Assembly (NCBI RefSeq): GCF_014384885.1
Contig: NZ_JACRST010000002.1
Location: 124,001-188,000, forward strand
Reading direction: 5' to 3'
Length of the DNA stretch: 64,000 nucleotides
From: Ligaoa zhengdingensis
GTDB taxonomy: Bacteria > Bacillota > Clostridia > Oscillospirales > Ruminococcaceae
The notes below the pieces were generated by a model. The model did not search any database and was not told the DNA's origin. It saw nothing but the letters and a program-made list of their open reading frames with translations. The translations under genes were made by a program, and so were the position numbers. Below are positions 28,760 through 38,217 of this stretch, piece by piece; the stretch's first letter is position 1, and the number at the start of each line of letters is the position of its first letter.

Positions 28760-29919
28760 GCCCCCTCTATCTCAGAAACGGCTTTGATCACTGTGTCGAT
28801 CTCCTCCATCGTATTGAAATAACTCAGGCTCAGGCGAACCGTCCCTTTATAAACAGTCGATCCGATGAAATCGTGCACATAAGGCGCACAGTGGTATCCG
28901 GTCCGCACCGCAATCCCGTAATCCTGGTCCAGGATCGCGCCGACCTCGCCGGCCTCATACCCTTCCAGGTTGATCGACAGGACGCTGGTGTGCCGGTGCA
29001 AATCTGCGGGGAGGTAGAGCTTCACGCCGCCGAGGCCGCTGAGGCCGTCGATCAGCCTGCGCATCAGGTCCTTTTTGTGCCGGTAAATCTGGCCCCTGCC
29101 GACCGACTCGATCCATTGAAGCGATTCGTTCAAGCTCGCGATCGCGATGACGTTGGGGCTTGCAAATTCGTAGCCCGCGGGCGTCGAGGGCGGCATACCG
29201 AGGTTGAGGGAATCAGAACCGGTCCCCCCTGCAAAAAAGGGATGAAGCGGATATCCGCTGTTTTTGACAAATCCGCCCACGCCGAATGCGGCGTACAAAT
29301 TTTTGTGGCCCGCAAACACCAAAAAATCGATGCCGGACACGGAAAGGTCGATGTCGAGCAGCCCCAGCGACTGGGACGCATCGACGATCACCGCCGCGCC
29401 GTATTCCTTGGCCGCCCGCACAATCTCATCCAGCGGGGAGATCAGGCCGATCACGTTGCTGACGTGATCGACGAGCACATAGTCCGGTGGGTCGATTGAA
29501 AACAGCCGCTCCATCTCTGCGGCGTCGAGCTGGTAGGTGGTCTTATCGTAGGGCAGCAGGTGCACCGCAGCGCCGCATCTCCGGCGGATGGCCTCCAGCG
29601 GGCGGGCCGCCGCGTTGTGCTCAAATGGGGTGACATAGACATTTTTATACTCGTCCCACTCCAGCCCGAACAGAATCTCGTTGAGGGCGATGGTTGCAGA
29701 CGGGGTGAAGACGACATCGTCCGGGCTTTTCGCACCGGCCAGCTTCGCTGTGCGCGCCCTCGCCTCATCGACCACCGCCGCGGCCGACTTTGCAGCGGCG
29801 TAAGAGCCGCGGCCGACGTTCACGGCCAGATTACGCTGTGCGAAATCGACCGCCCGGTAAACGCATTCCGGCTTGGGGAAGGTCGTCGCAGCGTTATCCA
29901 AATAAATCATATCGTTCAT
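28756..29919 (-). CDS. sspA: Cysteine desulfurase SspA/DndA-type
   Basis: 387 aa PLP enzyme that takes sulfur from L-cysteine as a persulfide. Seen: N-terminal YLDNAATTFPKP, the aspartate contacting the PLP ring in VIVDASQS (Asp180), the Schiff-base lysine in FAGHKN (Lys206), and the catalytic cysteine in RTGYHCAP (Cys344). The HCAP context is closer to the SufS/CsdA-like group than to IscS. AAGGAG stands 7 nt before ATG 29919. It lies between sspC and sspF, so its sulfur most likely goes to SspD for DNA backbone phosphorothioation, although a housekeeping sulfur role cannot be excluded from sequence. Confidence 0.85.
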   Translation of the reverse strand: MNDMIYLDNAATTFPKPECVYRAVDFAQRNLAVNVGRGSYAAAKSAAAVVDEARARTAKLAGAKSPDDVVFTPSATIALNEILFGLEWDEYKNVYVTPFEHNAAARPLEAIRRRCGAAVHLLPYDKTTYQLDAAEMERLFSIDPPDYVLVDHVSNVIGLISPLDEIVRAAKEYGAAVIVDASQSLGLLDIDLSVSGIDFLVFAGHKNLYAAFGVGGFVKNSGYPLHPFFAGGTGSDSLNLGMPPSTPAGYEFASPNVIAIASLNESLQWIESVGRGQIYRHKKDLMRRLIDGLSGLGGVKLYLPADLHRHTSVLSINLEGYEAGEVGAILDQDYGIAVRTGYHCAPYVHDFIGSTVYKGTVRLSLSYFNTMEEIDTVIKAVSEIEGA

Positions 29920-29929
29920 ACGGCGCTCC

Positions 29930-32900
29930 TTAATCCAAAAGGTCTTTCATCAGTTGAATCAGAATGGCGAGCTGTTCGTCGGGTTCCAGCGCGCCGTTGT
30001 ACTCCTCGAAGACGGCCTGAAGGTTGTTGAGAGCCGTCCTCCCCAGCGGGGAGATTTCCTCCTCCGAGAACGCCTTTTCTATCCTCCGTCCGGTCAGGTT
30101 GATGACCACATTGCAGGGACCCGCCCCCTGCGCCTCCCCATCCGCCTGATACTCGTTGATCCGCCGGATGGCAGACGATATCTCGCCGTCAAACTGCGCC
30201 GCCAGGGCGTCGTTCCAGTCCTCGATCGCCATGGAAGAGAAGCGGTAGACGAGGTCGTCCAGGGTCTGTTCGTCGTCGTACCCGCTGAGCTTCCCCGCGA
30301 AGGATAGCAGCTCGTTTGCGGTACTGTCGAACAGGTGGGTTCTGGCCGCCGCGGGCAGACCGTCCCGCCACGTCTGAATCGCGCGGGAGAGCCCACCCCG
30401 GTAGCCCGGCGCAAATTGCGCGATCAGCCTCCCTCTGAGTTCCGCTTTGCAGCGCTGCAGGTGGCCCTCCAAAAAGGATTTCGCGCCCTCAATCTCAACG
30501 TAGCATTCGGATATGTCGCCGGACGGGCTGAGGCTTTGGCGGAAGGTGCTGAAGAGCAGCTCGCGGGAGTTTGTCTCAAACCTCAGCAGCTCGCGCCGGA
30601 TGGTTTTGACCTCCTCGCCGACGGCCTTGGATTCGCCGTTCTCCCAATAGGACCCAAACTTCTTGGTATATTCGGGGAGCGCGCGCATCCAGTTCTGCAT
30701 ACTCTTGACCACGCGGTAGATGCGGTTGACGCTGGTGGTTCTCAGGTCCTGATAGGGGGCGAACAGGGTTTCCAGACGGTCCAAGTAGGCTTCGCGCTCC
30801 CCCGTGCCCGCTTCCAGCAGCATCTCATACTGTTGCGGCGCCTCCACCAGCCCGCCCAGGATGGCGGAGGAGAGCTCGACCTCCTTGCCCGCATAGTAGA
30901 AGACGGCATTTTCCCTGTATTGCCGCAGGGCATAGGCGAGGAACAGGGGGATGACCCCCTTGCGCACCCCAAATGGGGCCTCTGTCAACGTCTGGTACAG
31001 AGCGCCGAAGTTCCGCCGCTCCTCCTCGCAGGAGGTGATGAAGCGCGCGATCTCGCCGAGTACCGCGCGGATGCCCGGGTCCTGCGCCTCGGTGGAGCGG
31101 TCCAGACCTGTGCGCACAAACATCGATTTGAAAATGCTCACCTCCGGGCCAAAGCCATCCATACAGGGGATCACGTTGTCGTCGGCGCGCTCCAGAATCC
31201 AGTCGGCGACGAGGGCGCGCGCCTTGCGGATTTGAGGTGTTATCACATTTTTGTTGACCATCTCGTTGTTGACAACCGGGGTCTGCCAATAGCAAACGCT
31301 GCAAATGCGGGAGATTTCGTGGTTGAGCTCCACCTGGCGGCAGATGACAGGGAACGGCCCGTCACAATTGACAAAGTAGCTGTTGGGGCTGCCCGGCGAG
31401 TACAGGTCCTGTACCGCTTGGTGGATCTGCCGGAAGATATCCTCCTCCAGGTTGTCCATCTCCTCGAGATAATGCGGGTCCCCCATCTGATCCGCCATAT
31501 CCGCCTTGAGCCGCTGAATCGCGACGTACTTCTTCAGCAGCTCCTCCTGCTGAAAAAACGCCTTGGACATGCACAGCACGATCTGCGGCTGCCCGTGAAA
31601 CGACCGCACCTTCTGTTCGATCTCCTCAGCCGCGACCTCCCCTTCGTTGACGATGTAGATCACGAGGCCGTCGTAGGGATAATCGGCCAAAAGTTGTGAA
31701 GCGTCCTGGTAGTGCAGAAAGACTTTGGCCTCCAGGAAAATATTCTTGAAATAGCGCACCATCCGGAACCTGTCGTTGTATTCCCGCGGCATCACAAAGC
31801 CGAGGTCCACCACGTCCGCGAGAACCTCACAGGTCTTGATCCGCGCGAGCTTGGATTTGACGTAGGTCTCCACATTCTTCTGCACATCCACGCCGTTAGC
31901 GGTCATCAGGACGTATTCCGACGAACCGTGCTGCACCAGAATATGCCGCTTGAGCAGCTCGCGGCTCGCCCTGGCGAACCGGTCGTCGTCCATCATCAGG
32001 GCCGCTTTGATGTGCGACGATGTGCATCGAAACGCCTCGTCCCCGATGATCTTGATGACGGCGAACGCCTTGAGGATTTTGAGCTGATCCCCGTCTGAAA
32101 CCTGCCGGATGGCGGAATCGGCCTTGGCCCAGATGCTGTGCACAGTGGTGTTAAACACCTCCCGTTTGAACAGCTCCCCAAAATAATCGTAGATCGATTC
32201 CACCGTGAGGAACCGCAGGGTGTCGTAGTCGTTTTGCAGAAACGCGGAGAGCGTGTTTGCATCGCGCTGCGCCAGGAAGGTGAACAGCGTCCGCTCATTT
32301 TGCCCCACCTTCTCGCTGACCTTGAGTAGCGCGTATGCGCTGAGGGGGGACAGCGGAAAGCAGCCGTAGACGAGCTTTTGCTCGAACGCCTGCTGCGAGA
32401 GGTCGCCAAACACGCCCACCATCGACGAGACGCTGATCGCCCGCTCAAACTCCGCCCGGTGTTCCCGCTTGAAGTCTTCAAACTCGGGCGCCTTTTCAAT
32501 CGCGTTGGAAATCAGCTCGTAGCTCTGCTCGGACGGCGCGATGAAGCGAAGCTGGCGGAAGCGCCCCTCCACCGTTTTGAAGCTGTCGCTGGCGGAGTAG
32601 TCTAAAATCTCCTTGTGGGTGACACAGGTGAAATGAATCTGCTGCCTGCCGCTGCGGGTCGCGGCCTCGGCCATATCCTGGATGATCTTGAAGTTGAGCA
32701 TCCTGCTCCTGTCCAGATTGGCCTCCAGGAACTTGCTGAACTCGTCGAAAATGATGTTGATGCCACGAAACGGCGTCTGTTCACAAAGGGCGTTGACCAC
32801 CGATGTGTAGAGCTTGACCACGTCCATATTGATGAGGGGGTTGAACTCCGCGCCCGCAGCCACCGAGGGGTAACAGGCGCAGAACAGCTCGTAGGCAGCC

Positions 32901-33529
32901 TGGTCGTACCGCTTGAGGCCGATCAGCAGGTCCTCGACCGAGCGCTTGTGCTGCCTCAGCTCCCGGCCCAGCTTTTCGTACGCCTCGGGAAAGGACGCCT
33001 CCCACTTGCCGATCATGGCGCAGGCAGCGTCAAAGTAGGTCTCAGGCAGCAGGTTCTGCAGGCCGGTGTTGACCAGCGCGTCCCGCAGCGCGACGATAAA
33101 CGCCTGATTGATGTCGGTCGTGTTGCTGTTGACGATCACAGGCAGCGTCCGGATGCCAGACTCCACCACAACTTTGGCCAGCTCGCCGACCTCGGGATTG
33201 ACGGCGCTGATCTTGCTGCAGAGCTCCCGCTGCGCCCTCGCGGCCTCCTCTGCCGTCCCCCCGCCGACAGCGTACACGTCGAGGGAGGTCAGCGCGGTGA
33301 GGATGAGCAGGAGGTGAGATTTTCCACGTCCATACGGGCCGATGAACACCGTCGCTCTGTTTTGCGTGTTGTTGTCGTAATAGAAGGATTGCAAAAAATC
33401 GCCGAGAATCTTGACGGACTGCTCGGTCGGTATGTAACAATCGACCTTGTCGATTTGATTCAAGTCATACTCCAGGTTGATCGAGGTCTGAAACTTCTCG
33501 TTCACCCGGATGAAACTACCGTATTTCAT
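29930..33529 (-). CDS. sspC: SspC-type large P-loop ATPase (BrxC-like)
   Basis: 1199 aa, cytoplasmic. Walker A GPYGRGKS at residues 64-71; a Walker B-like segment INIIFDEFSKFLE near residue 250. The layout, an N-terminal AAA+-like ATPase followed by a long helical region, resembles BrxC-type defence ATPases. In the single-strand phosphorothioation system SspC is the ATPase working with the nickase SspB and the ATP-pyrophosphatase SspD, and here it lies directly between sspB (3 nt upstream) and sspA (10 nt downstream). BREX is excluded because no PglX methylase or PglZ gene is present. The name is by context and motif. Confidence 0.7.
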   Translation of the reverse strand: MKYGSFIRVNEKFQTSINLEYDLNQIDKVDCYIPTEQSVKILGDFLQSFYYDNNTQNRATVFIGPYGRGKSHLLLILTALTSLDVYAVGGGTAEEAARAQRELCSKISAVNPEVGELAKVVVESGIRTLPVIVNSNTTDINQAFIVALRDALVNTGLQNLLPETYFDAACAMIGKWEASFPEAYEKLGRELRQHKRSVEDLLIGLKRYDQAAYELFCACYPSVAAGAEFNPLINMDVVKLYTSVVNALCEQTPFRGINIIFDEFSKFLEANLDRSRMLNFKIIQDMAEAATRSGRQQIHFTCVTHKEILDYSASDSFKTVEGRFRQLRFIAPSEQSYELISNAIEKAPEFEDFKREHRAEFERAISVSSMVGVFGDLSQQAFEQKLVYGCFPLSPLSAYALLKVSEKVGQNERTLFTFLAQRDANTLSAFLQNDYDTLRFLTVESIYDYFGELFKREVFNTTVHSIWAKADSAIRQVSDGDQLKILKAFAVIKIIGDEAFRCTSSHIKAALMMDDDRFARASRELLKRHILVQHGSSEYVLMTANGVDVQKNVETYVKSKLARIKTCEVLADVVDLGFVMPREYNDRFRMVRYFKNIFLEAKVFLHYQDASQLLADYPYDGLVIYIVNEGEVAAEEIEQKVRSFHGQPQIVLCMSKAFFQQEELLKKYVAIQRLKADMADQMGDPHYLEEMDNLEEDIFRQIHQAVQDLYSPGSPNSYFVNCDGPFPVICRQVELNHEISRICSVCYWQTPVVNNEMVNKNVITPQIRKARALVADWILERADDNVIPCMDGFGPEVSIFKSMFVRTGLDRSTEAQDPGIRAVLGEIARFITSCEEERRNFGALYQTLTEAPFGVRKGVIPLFLAYALRQYRENAVFYYAGKEVELSSAILGGLVEAPQQYEMLLEAGTGEREAYLDRLETLFAPYQDLRTTSVNRIYRVVKSMQNWMRALPEYTKKFGSYWENGESKAVGEEVKTIRRELLRFETNSRELLFSTFRQSLSPSGDISECYVEIEGAKSFLEGHLQRCKAELRGRLIAQFAPGYRGGLSRAIQTWRDGLPAAARTHLFDSTANELLSFAGKLSGYDDEQTLDDLVYRFSSMAIEDWNDALAAQFDGEISSAIRRINEYQADGEAQGAGPCNVVINLTGRRIEKAFSEEEISPLGRTALNNLQAVFEEYNGALEPDEQLAILIQLMKDLLD

Positions 33530-33532
33530 GGA

Positions 33533-34435
33533 TTACCTCACCGTTGCTTTTTCATAATACGCCGTCATAATCTCAGGCGGCGTGGGGGAATCTTCCAGGT
33601 ACACCATGTCCAGGCCGACCGTGCGGGTGAGCGTGAGCAGCCCGGAGACCCGGAGCTGGTCGAGATACTCGTTGAGCCCCACCCGATTGAGGTGGAACAC
33701 CTTACCGACGTTGTTGGGCGCGCCGAGCAGATCATCGATGCTGACCGAGCGCTTGCCTTCGGCCAAATTCTTCCTGATGACGTAGAGGACGGCCAGCTTA
33801 TCCAGCTGGTCGGGTGATGGCGCTACCTTTCGGTATGCGTTTTTGGAGTTGGCGCTCCTTCGGATGAGCCCCAAGGCCGCGAAAGGGCACCCGAGGCTCT
33901 CCTCCGGGTCCTCGCTGGTCTCCGCGCTGAGGTACATCTTCAGGATGCTGGCGCAGTCGCTGTAAAACGACTTCTCGGAGAAGGCAGCCCCCTCCTCCAT
34001 CCGCTTGACCAGCTGCGCTTTGCACATCAGGAACAGATCCTCCTTAGTGAAGTTCTCCCCCTCGTACTCGTTGAAAAAGATGTTCCAGGCGATGCAGAAC
34101 TCCTCGTTGGCCACGATGTTCGCATGGAGCAGCCAGAGGGTGAAGATATCGTCAAAATACGGGTCGTAGCGGTCGATCACACGGCCGAAGTCCTCGGTGA
34201 TCGTCTGGACGCGGCCGCCGTTTTGATACACCTCTTGGGTGAGGCCGGTGGCCTGAAGCCAAAACCGAACCGACTTGACCATCTTGCTGCCCATGCCGAG
34301 CAGTTCCATCGCCTCGCGCTTGGCGAACAGCCTGGGGTCCTCTGCCACGCAGCGCATCCCCTTGCGGAGCCAGCCCTCGCGGATGTTGAAGGATTCGTTT
34401 CCCTTGAGCCTCACCTTGTTGAGCTTATTGTTCAT
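33533..34435 (-). CDS. sspB: DUF4007 protein, SspB-type DNA nickase candidate
   Basis: 300 aa from ATG 34435 (SD GGAAAGGG about 11 nt upstream); GTG 34456 would add seven residues and overlap sspD further. The body, with FNIREGWLRKGM, DPRLFAKREAMELLGMGSKMVKSVRFWLQATGL and repeated helical blocks, is the DUF4007 pattern found next to PAPS-reductase-like genes in phosphorothioation loci. SspB is described as carrying DUF4007 and as the nicking enzyme that opens DNA for sulfur incorporation. I see no classical HNH or PD-(D/E)xK motif here. It overlaps the 3' end of sspD and ends 3 nt before sspC. Confidence 0.75.
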   Translation of the reverse strand: MNNKLNKVRLKGNESFNIREGWLRKGMRCVAEDPRLFAKREAMELLGMGSKMVKSVRFWLQATGLTQEVYQNGGRVQTITEDFGRVIDRYDPYFDDIFTLWLLHANIVANEEFCIAWNIFFNEYEGENFTKEDLFLMCKAQLVKRMEEGAAFSEKSFYSDCASILKMYLSAETSEDPEESLGCPFAALGLIRRSANSKNAYRKVAPSPDQLDKLAVLYVIRKNLAEGKRSVSIDDLLGAPNNVGKVFHLNRVGLNEYLDQLRVSGLLTLTRTVGLDMVYLEDSPTPPEIMTAYYEKATVR

Positions 34436-36176
34436 TCTCAGAATATCCCTTTCCACGGGGCAGCAGCACCCGCCTCATATAGCATCCGCCTGTATAGTGG
34501 TTGATACATTCGCAGCAGTGGTTGCATTTGCCCTCATCGATTTCATATCGGTATTGATAGCCGGTCTCCCCGACTTTGATCAGCTTGATCGCATTTTGCT
34601 TGCAGACCGTCTCGCAGGCGTGACACCCCGCACAGAGCTGGTATTTGGTGATCTGGCATTTGAATTTCAGCTCGATCTCCGCCGTCTTGATCCGATGGGC
34701 GATCGGCGTACTCAGAATGGTGATGCGCAGCTCGTCCGTGCCCAGCCTGCCCTGCAACTTCATAATCGGCTGCATGGTTTTATGGTCGAGGATGTAGACC
34801 TCGCCCAGCCTGGGGTTGCCCATATCGAATTTGAGGACGCCGAACGGCTTAAAAAGCTCGTAGAGCTCCCTGGTGATGGGTTTATTCAGGACATAGTTGA
34901 AGCTCTTGGCGTCGGTTGCGCAGGGCTTAAATTCAATCGCCACATTCTTGCTCAGCTCGATCCCCGCGCCCCCCTGCCGCGCCTTCCATCCGCCAGAGGC
35001 GACATATTCCTCGGGGTTCTCCTTGCCCATCTTCACCGCAAAGCGGTAGAGGATGTCGTGGAACCGCTTGCTCTGCTCGGGCATATAGATGCTCGCCAGA
35101 AACTGCGACCACCTGCTGTTGTTGGGGCAGCACCAGCAGCCCACACGGGTATAACCCAACCGGTAGGCGTCGTTGAAGTCGATTCCGGTGGTCAGCAGGT
35201 AGAGCCAAATGTCGTAATCCAGCCAGTCGATGATGGGCGAGGCGACCAGCTGCTTGCTGATCTTCCGGCCCACCGAGGACCGCTCATAGGTATTGCGGCT
35301 CGCCGATTCACTCCGCCGGATGCCGTAAAACGTGAGCACGGCCTTGTTGTCGGCATCGAAGGTCCTTTTGATTTTCTCCCCAATGAAGCCGGTTTTGAAG
35401 ATGTTGCAGCACCACCGCAGGGTGCGGCTCGGTGGGCCGAACACCTCGCAGAGGTCAAAAAAATCCTGATCCCTGTTTTCGGCGCGCAACATGGGGGTCT
35501 TGCGGTTCTCCTTGCGGAAGCGCTCCAGATATTCGTAGGTCTGAGGGAACTCGAGGGTCGTGTTTCCAAAGATGTGGATGACGGAGGGATTGCTGAGCGC
35601 CTTGCGCACCAGGTCGCTGACCACCGTCGAATCCTTTCCTCCTGAAAAGGAGACAAACGACGCCACGTTGTCGGTGTTGAGAAAGCGCTGGGAATAGCCG
35701 CTGACGTACTGCCGCGCCTCGGTTGTGATGAAGTGGAGGTGCTGCGCGTTCGCCTGAATCCAGCGGCCGATCATCTCGTTGAACGGCCCATAGGAATTCT
35801 GCGGTTTGTACCTTTCCAGCTTTGCACGAATCTCCTCGGGGTCGTACCGGCGCAGGTTGGAGACGGAAAACGGGATACGCTTCCCGTTCACATAGTAGCG
35901 GTTTCCCGTGCCGTTCCAGACGGAATCGTGCAGAAACGCAAACGGCTGATCCAGCATAATCTCGATCAGCAGCCGCTCTTCGGGGAACACCGGCCTCGCA
36001 TCCGACGTGAAGTACGCCCCGCGGCCGTGGCAAAGGGGGCAGGTCTCTTCGTAAAGCGGGATATTGCAGGAGGGGCACCAATAGAGCTCGCTCTTCATCT
36101 CCGTCCTCTTGTTGCAGATGGGGCATTCACTCTTCTCCACCGCGATCTTACAGTTGTTGCAATAGTAACTAACCAT
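34425..36176 (-). CDS. sspD: SspD/DndC-like ATP pyrophosphatase with zinc ribbons and Fe-S motifs
   Basis: About 583 aa, first gene of the defence operon. The PAPS-reductase/PP-loop motif SGGKDS is near residue 180; such enzymes adenylate the substrate with ATP so that sulfur can be inserted. The N-terminus carries two paired CxxC zinc ribbons (CNNC...CPIC; CPSC...CPLC). The C-terminus has a ferredoxin-type CAGCHACETVC (CxxCxxCxxxC) and a second cluster CNHCCEC..C, so one or two Fe-S clusters are likely. I choose ATG 36176 because AGG sits 8 nt upstream; GTG 36185 is possible. The extra zinc ribbons and Fe-S tail go beyond a minimal DndC. Confidence 0.8.
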   Translation of the reverse strand: MVSYYCNNCKIAVEKSECPICNKRTEMKSELYWCPSCNIPLYEETCPLCHGRGAYFTSDARPVFPEERLLIEIMLDQPFAFLHDSVWNGTGNRYYVNGKRIPFSVSNLRRYDPEEIRAKLERYKPQNSYGPFNEMIGRWIQANAQHLHFITTEARQYVSGYSQRFLNTDNVASFVSFSGGKDSTVVSDLVRKALSNPSVIHIFGNTTLEFPQTYEYLERFRKENRKTPMLRAENRDQDFFDLCEVFGPPSRTLRWCCNIFKTGFIGEKIKRTFDADNKAVLTFYGIRRSESASRNTYERSSVGRKISKQLVASPIIDWLDYDIWLYLLTTGIDFNDAYRLGYTRVGCWCCPNNSRWSQFLASIYMPEQSKRFHDILYRFAVKMGKENPEEYVASGGWKARQGGAGIELSKNVAIEFKPCATDAKSFNYVLNKPITRELYELFKPFGVLKFDMGNPRLGEVYILDHKTMQPIMKLQGRLGTDELRITILSTPIAHRIKTAEIELKFKCQITKYQLCAGCHACETVCKQNAIKLIKVGETGYQYRYEIDEGKCNHCCECINHYTGGCYMRRVLLPRGKGYSENEQ

Positions 36177-36450
36177 CTCATTCACCTGCCTTTGCTTACC
36201 GCCATGATATCATATATTCGGTCCCATAAAACGGATTATCCGGCAAAACACCCCCGCCGCTTGAGGCGGGGCGAACCGATCGGATTCAACAGAGTGCTCC
36301 CTACAACTTTACCATATCAGACCGATTCTTTCAATCTGGAATCCTGGAATTCGAGCTTTTCCGCCGTGGCCCGCCCCAGACATATCCGGACTTGTTCCCC
36401 GCATAAGAGTGATGGGACGGATTTTTCCTAACATGTAATAGGGAGCGGCG
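36177..36450. other. Divergent control region between sspD and the recombinase unit
   Basis: 273 bp with no gene. It contains a hairpin (CCCCGCC / GGCGGGG around 36252-36271) and several short inverted repeats of CCGAT/ATCGG type near 36278 and 36322. TATGAT near 36210 on the minus strand could be the sspD -10, but I find no good -35. Both the defence operon and the recombination genes must be transcribed from here. Confidence 0.4.
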
Positions 36451-36606
36451 GTGAAGAAATTGGAGCACAATGAGGAGAAAATCTGGGTTACAACGTCCAG
36501 CGGAGACCAGTACGAAGTCGTCAGCGTCCATCCTGCAGGGCCGGCGCTCGAAGAGCTGCTGTTGGAATTTCTGCTGGCCCACCCGCCCCCACAGAGGGGA
36601 TCGTAA
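36451..36606 (+). CDS. Small 51-aa protein upstream of the serine recombinase
   Basis: GTG 36451, preceded by GGGAGCGGCG as SD, opens a 51-codon ORF (MKKLEHNEEKIWVTTSSGDQ... ending ...LLAHPPPQRGS) that stops 30 nt before the recombinase ATG. It is acidic to neutral and soluble, with no motif I recognise. Its place directly ahead of, and probably cotranscribed with, the recombinase makes a recombination directionality factor or recombinase regulator a reasonable guess, but nothing in the residues proves this. Confidence 0.5.
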   Translation: MKKLEHNEEKIWVTTSSGDQYEVVSVHPAGPALEELLLEFLLAHPPPQRGS

Positions 36607-36636
36607 AGACGCATCCACCGCGAAAGGAGGGCGCTG

Positions 36637-38217
36637 ATGGGCACCGATTATTCAGCGGGGCTTTACCTGCGGCTGTCGCGGGACGACGATAAGCTGGGGG
36701 AGAGCGCCAGCATCTCGACCCAGCGCAGGATGCTCGCCGCCTACGCCAAGGAACACGGCTATCTCGTTTACGCCGAATATGTGGACGACGGCTACAGCGG
36801 GACCTCCTTCGACCGGCCGGGTTTCCAGCGGATGATCCGGGATATCGAAAGCAAGAAAATCAACATGGTCATCACCAAGGACCTCTCCCGCCTGGGGCGC
36901 GATTACATCACGGCCGGCCAGTACACCGAGCTCTACTTTCCGAGCAAGGGCGTGCGTTACATCGCGGTGAACGACGGATACGACAGCGACTCGCCTTACA
37001 ACGACCTCGCCCCCTTTCAGCACGTCATCAACGAGATGTATGCCCGCGACGCCAGCAAAAAAATCCGCTCCGCGCTTCAAAGCAAGATTGCGGCCGGATG
37101 CTTCATCGGGAACTTCGCCCCCTACGGCTACCAAAAGGACCCGGAAAACAAAAACCACCTGCTCGTGGACCCCTCCACAGCGCAGGTGGTGCAATACATT
37201 TTTCAACAGGCCGAGCTGGGCTTCCGCCCCGCCGACATCGCGCGGGAGCTGAACCGCCGCGGCGTCCCCTGCCCCGCCCTCCACCGCTGCCAGACCCATC
37301 CGGGCCTGGACGCAGCCAACTACTCCAGGCGCCTGGAATGGACCCCTTCCACCATCGGCAAAATGCTGCGGAACATCTGTTACCTCGGCCATATGGCGCA
37401 GGGCAAGACCAGCAAGCTATCCTTCAAAGCCCATGCCACCATCGAAAAGCCGCGCGAGGACTGGGTGGTGGTGGAGCACACACACGAACCGCTGGTGAGC
37501 CGCGAGGCGTTCGACCTGGCGGGCCAGCGGATGGCCTCCCGCACCAAACGGCCGGCGGGCGGATTTCACAACATCTTTTCCGGGATCGCCAAGTGCGCGG
37601 ACTGCGGCCACAACATGTCGATCACTTCGGCTCATGGGGTCTATCGCCTCGCCTGCGGGGCCTACAAGCTCCGCGGCACAGCTGGATGCACCAACCACTT
37701 CATCGACTACGAAACGCTGTGCCGCCTGGTGCTGGAGCAGCTCCGCAAGCAGCTCCAGCTCACCGACGAACAGCGCCATGCCCTACTGAACCGGGCAATG
37801 GAGCTGCCCGGCCGGGCGGATGGCGGCCGGACGGACAAACGGGCGGCAACGCTGAAAAGGCGCACAGCCGAATTGGATCGCGTGATAGAGCAGCTTTACG
37901 AGGATAACCTTTCGGGAAAGATCGGCGACGAGCGTTTTCAGCGGCTGCTCGCGCGCTATGAGGCGGAGCAGAAGGGCGCAGAAGCGGAGCTGCAGCAGAT
38001 ACAGGAGCGCGCGGAGGCGGGCAGCCCCGCGGACCAGCGGGATTGTTCCACCCTGCTGGCGCAGTGGGAAAACCCCGAAGCGCTGACGCCAGACCTGCTC
38101 TACCGGCTGGTCGACCGCGTAGAAATCAGTCAGGGGCGGTATGAGACCGGACCGGACGGCCGCAGGGTGAAGCGCCAGCAGATCAAAATTATCTACCGCT
38201 TCTCCTCGGCAAACTAA
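36637..38217 (+). CDS. Large serine recombinase (TnpX/TndX-type integrase)
   Basis: 526 aa. N-terminal resolvase domain: YLRLSRDDD, catalytic Ser expected in ESASISTQ, the conserved Arg in LSRLGRDYI, then DGYDS. The recombinase domain (PF07508-type; YQKDPENKNHL, ADIARELNRRGVP, WTPSTIGKMLRNICYLG) and a zinc ribbon (CADCGH ... C ... C) follow, then a long coiled coil and a short C-terminal domain ending VEISQGRYET. This is the layout of integrases that insert elements at a specific site through a 2-bp staggered cut, matching the TG-centred att sites here. SD AAAGGAGGG. Its stop abuts the stop of the convergent permease gene with no gap. Confidence 0.92.
   Translation: MGTDYSAGLYLRLSRDDDKLGESASISTQRRMLAAYAKEHGYLVYAEYVDDGYSGTSFDRPGFQRMIRDIESKKINMVITKDLSRLGRDYITAGQYTELYFPSKGVRYIAVNDGYDSDSPYNDLAPFQHVINEMYARDASKKIRSALQSKIAAGCFIGNFAPYGYQKDPENKNHLLVDPSTAQVVQYIFQQAELGFRPADIARELNRRGVPCPALHRCQTHPGLDAANYSRRLEWTPSTIGKMLRNICYLGHMAQGKTSKLSFKAHATIEKPREDWVVVEHTHEPLVSREAFDLAGQRMASRTKRPAGGFHNIFSGIAKCADCGHNMSITSAHGVYRLACGAYKLRGTAGCTNHFIDYETLCRLVLEQLRKQLQLTDEQRHALLNRAMELPGRADGGRTDKRAATLKRRTAELDRVIEQLYEDNLSGKIGDERFQRLLARYEAEQKGAEAELQQIQERAEAGSPADQRDCSTLLAQWENPEALTPDLLYRLVDRVEISQGRYETGPDGRRVKRQQIKIIYRFSSAN

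Noticed and set aside
29930..33529. BREX system (brxC)
   Set aside because: The ATPase is BrxC-like, but no PglX methylase, PglZ or BrxA/B is present, while DUF4007, a PAPS-reductase-like gene and a desulfurase point to phosphorothioation.
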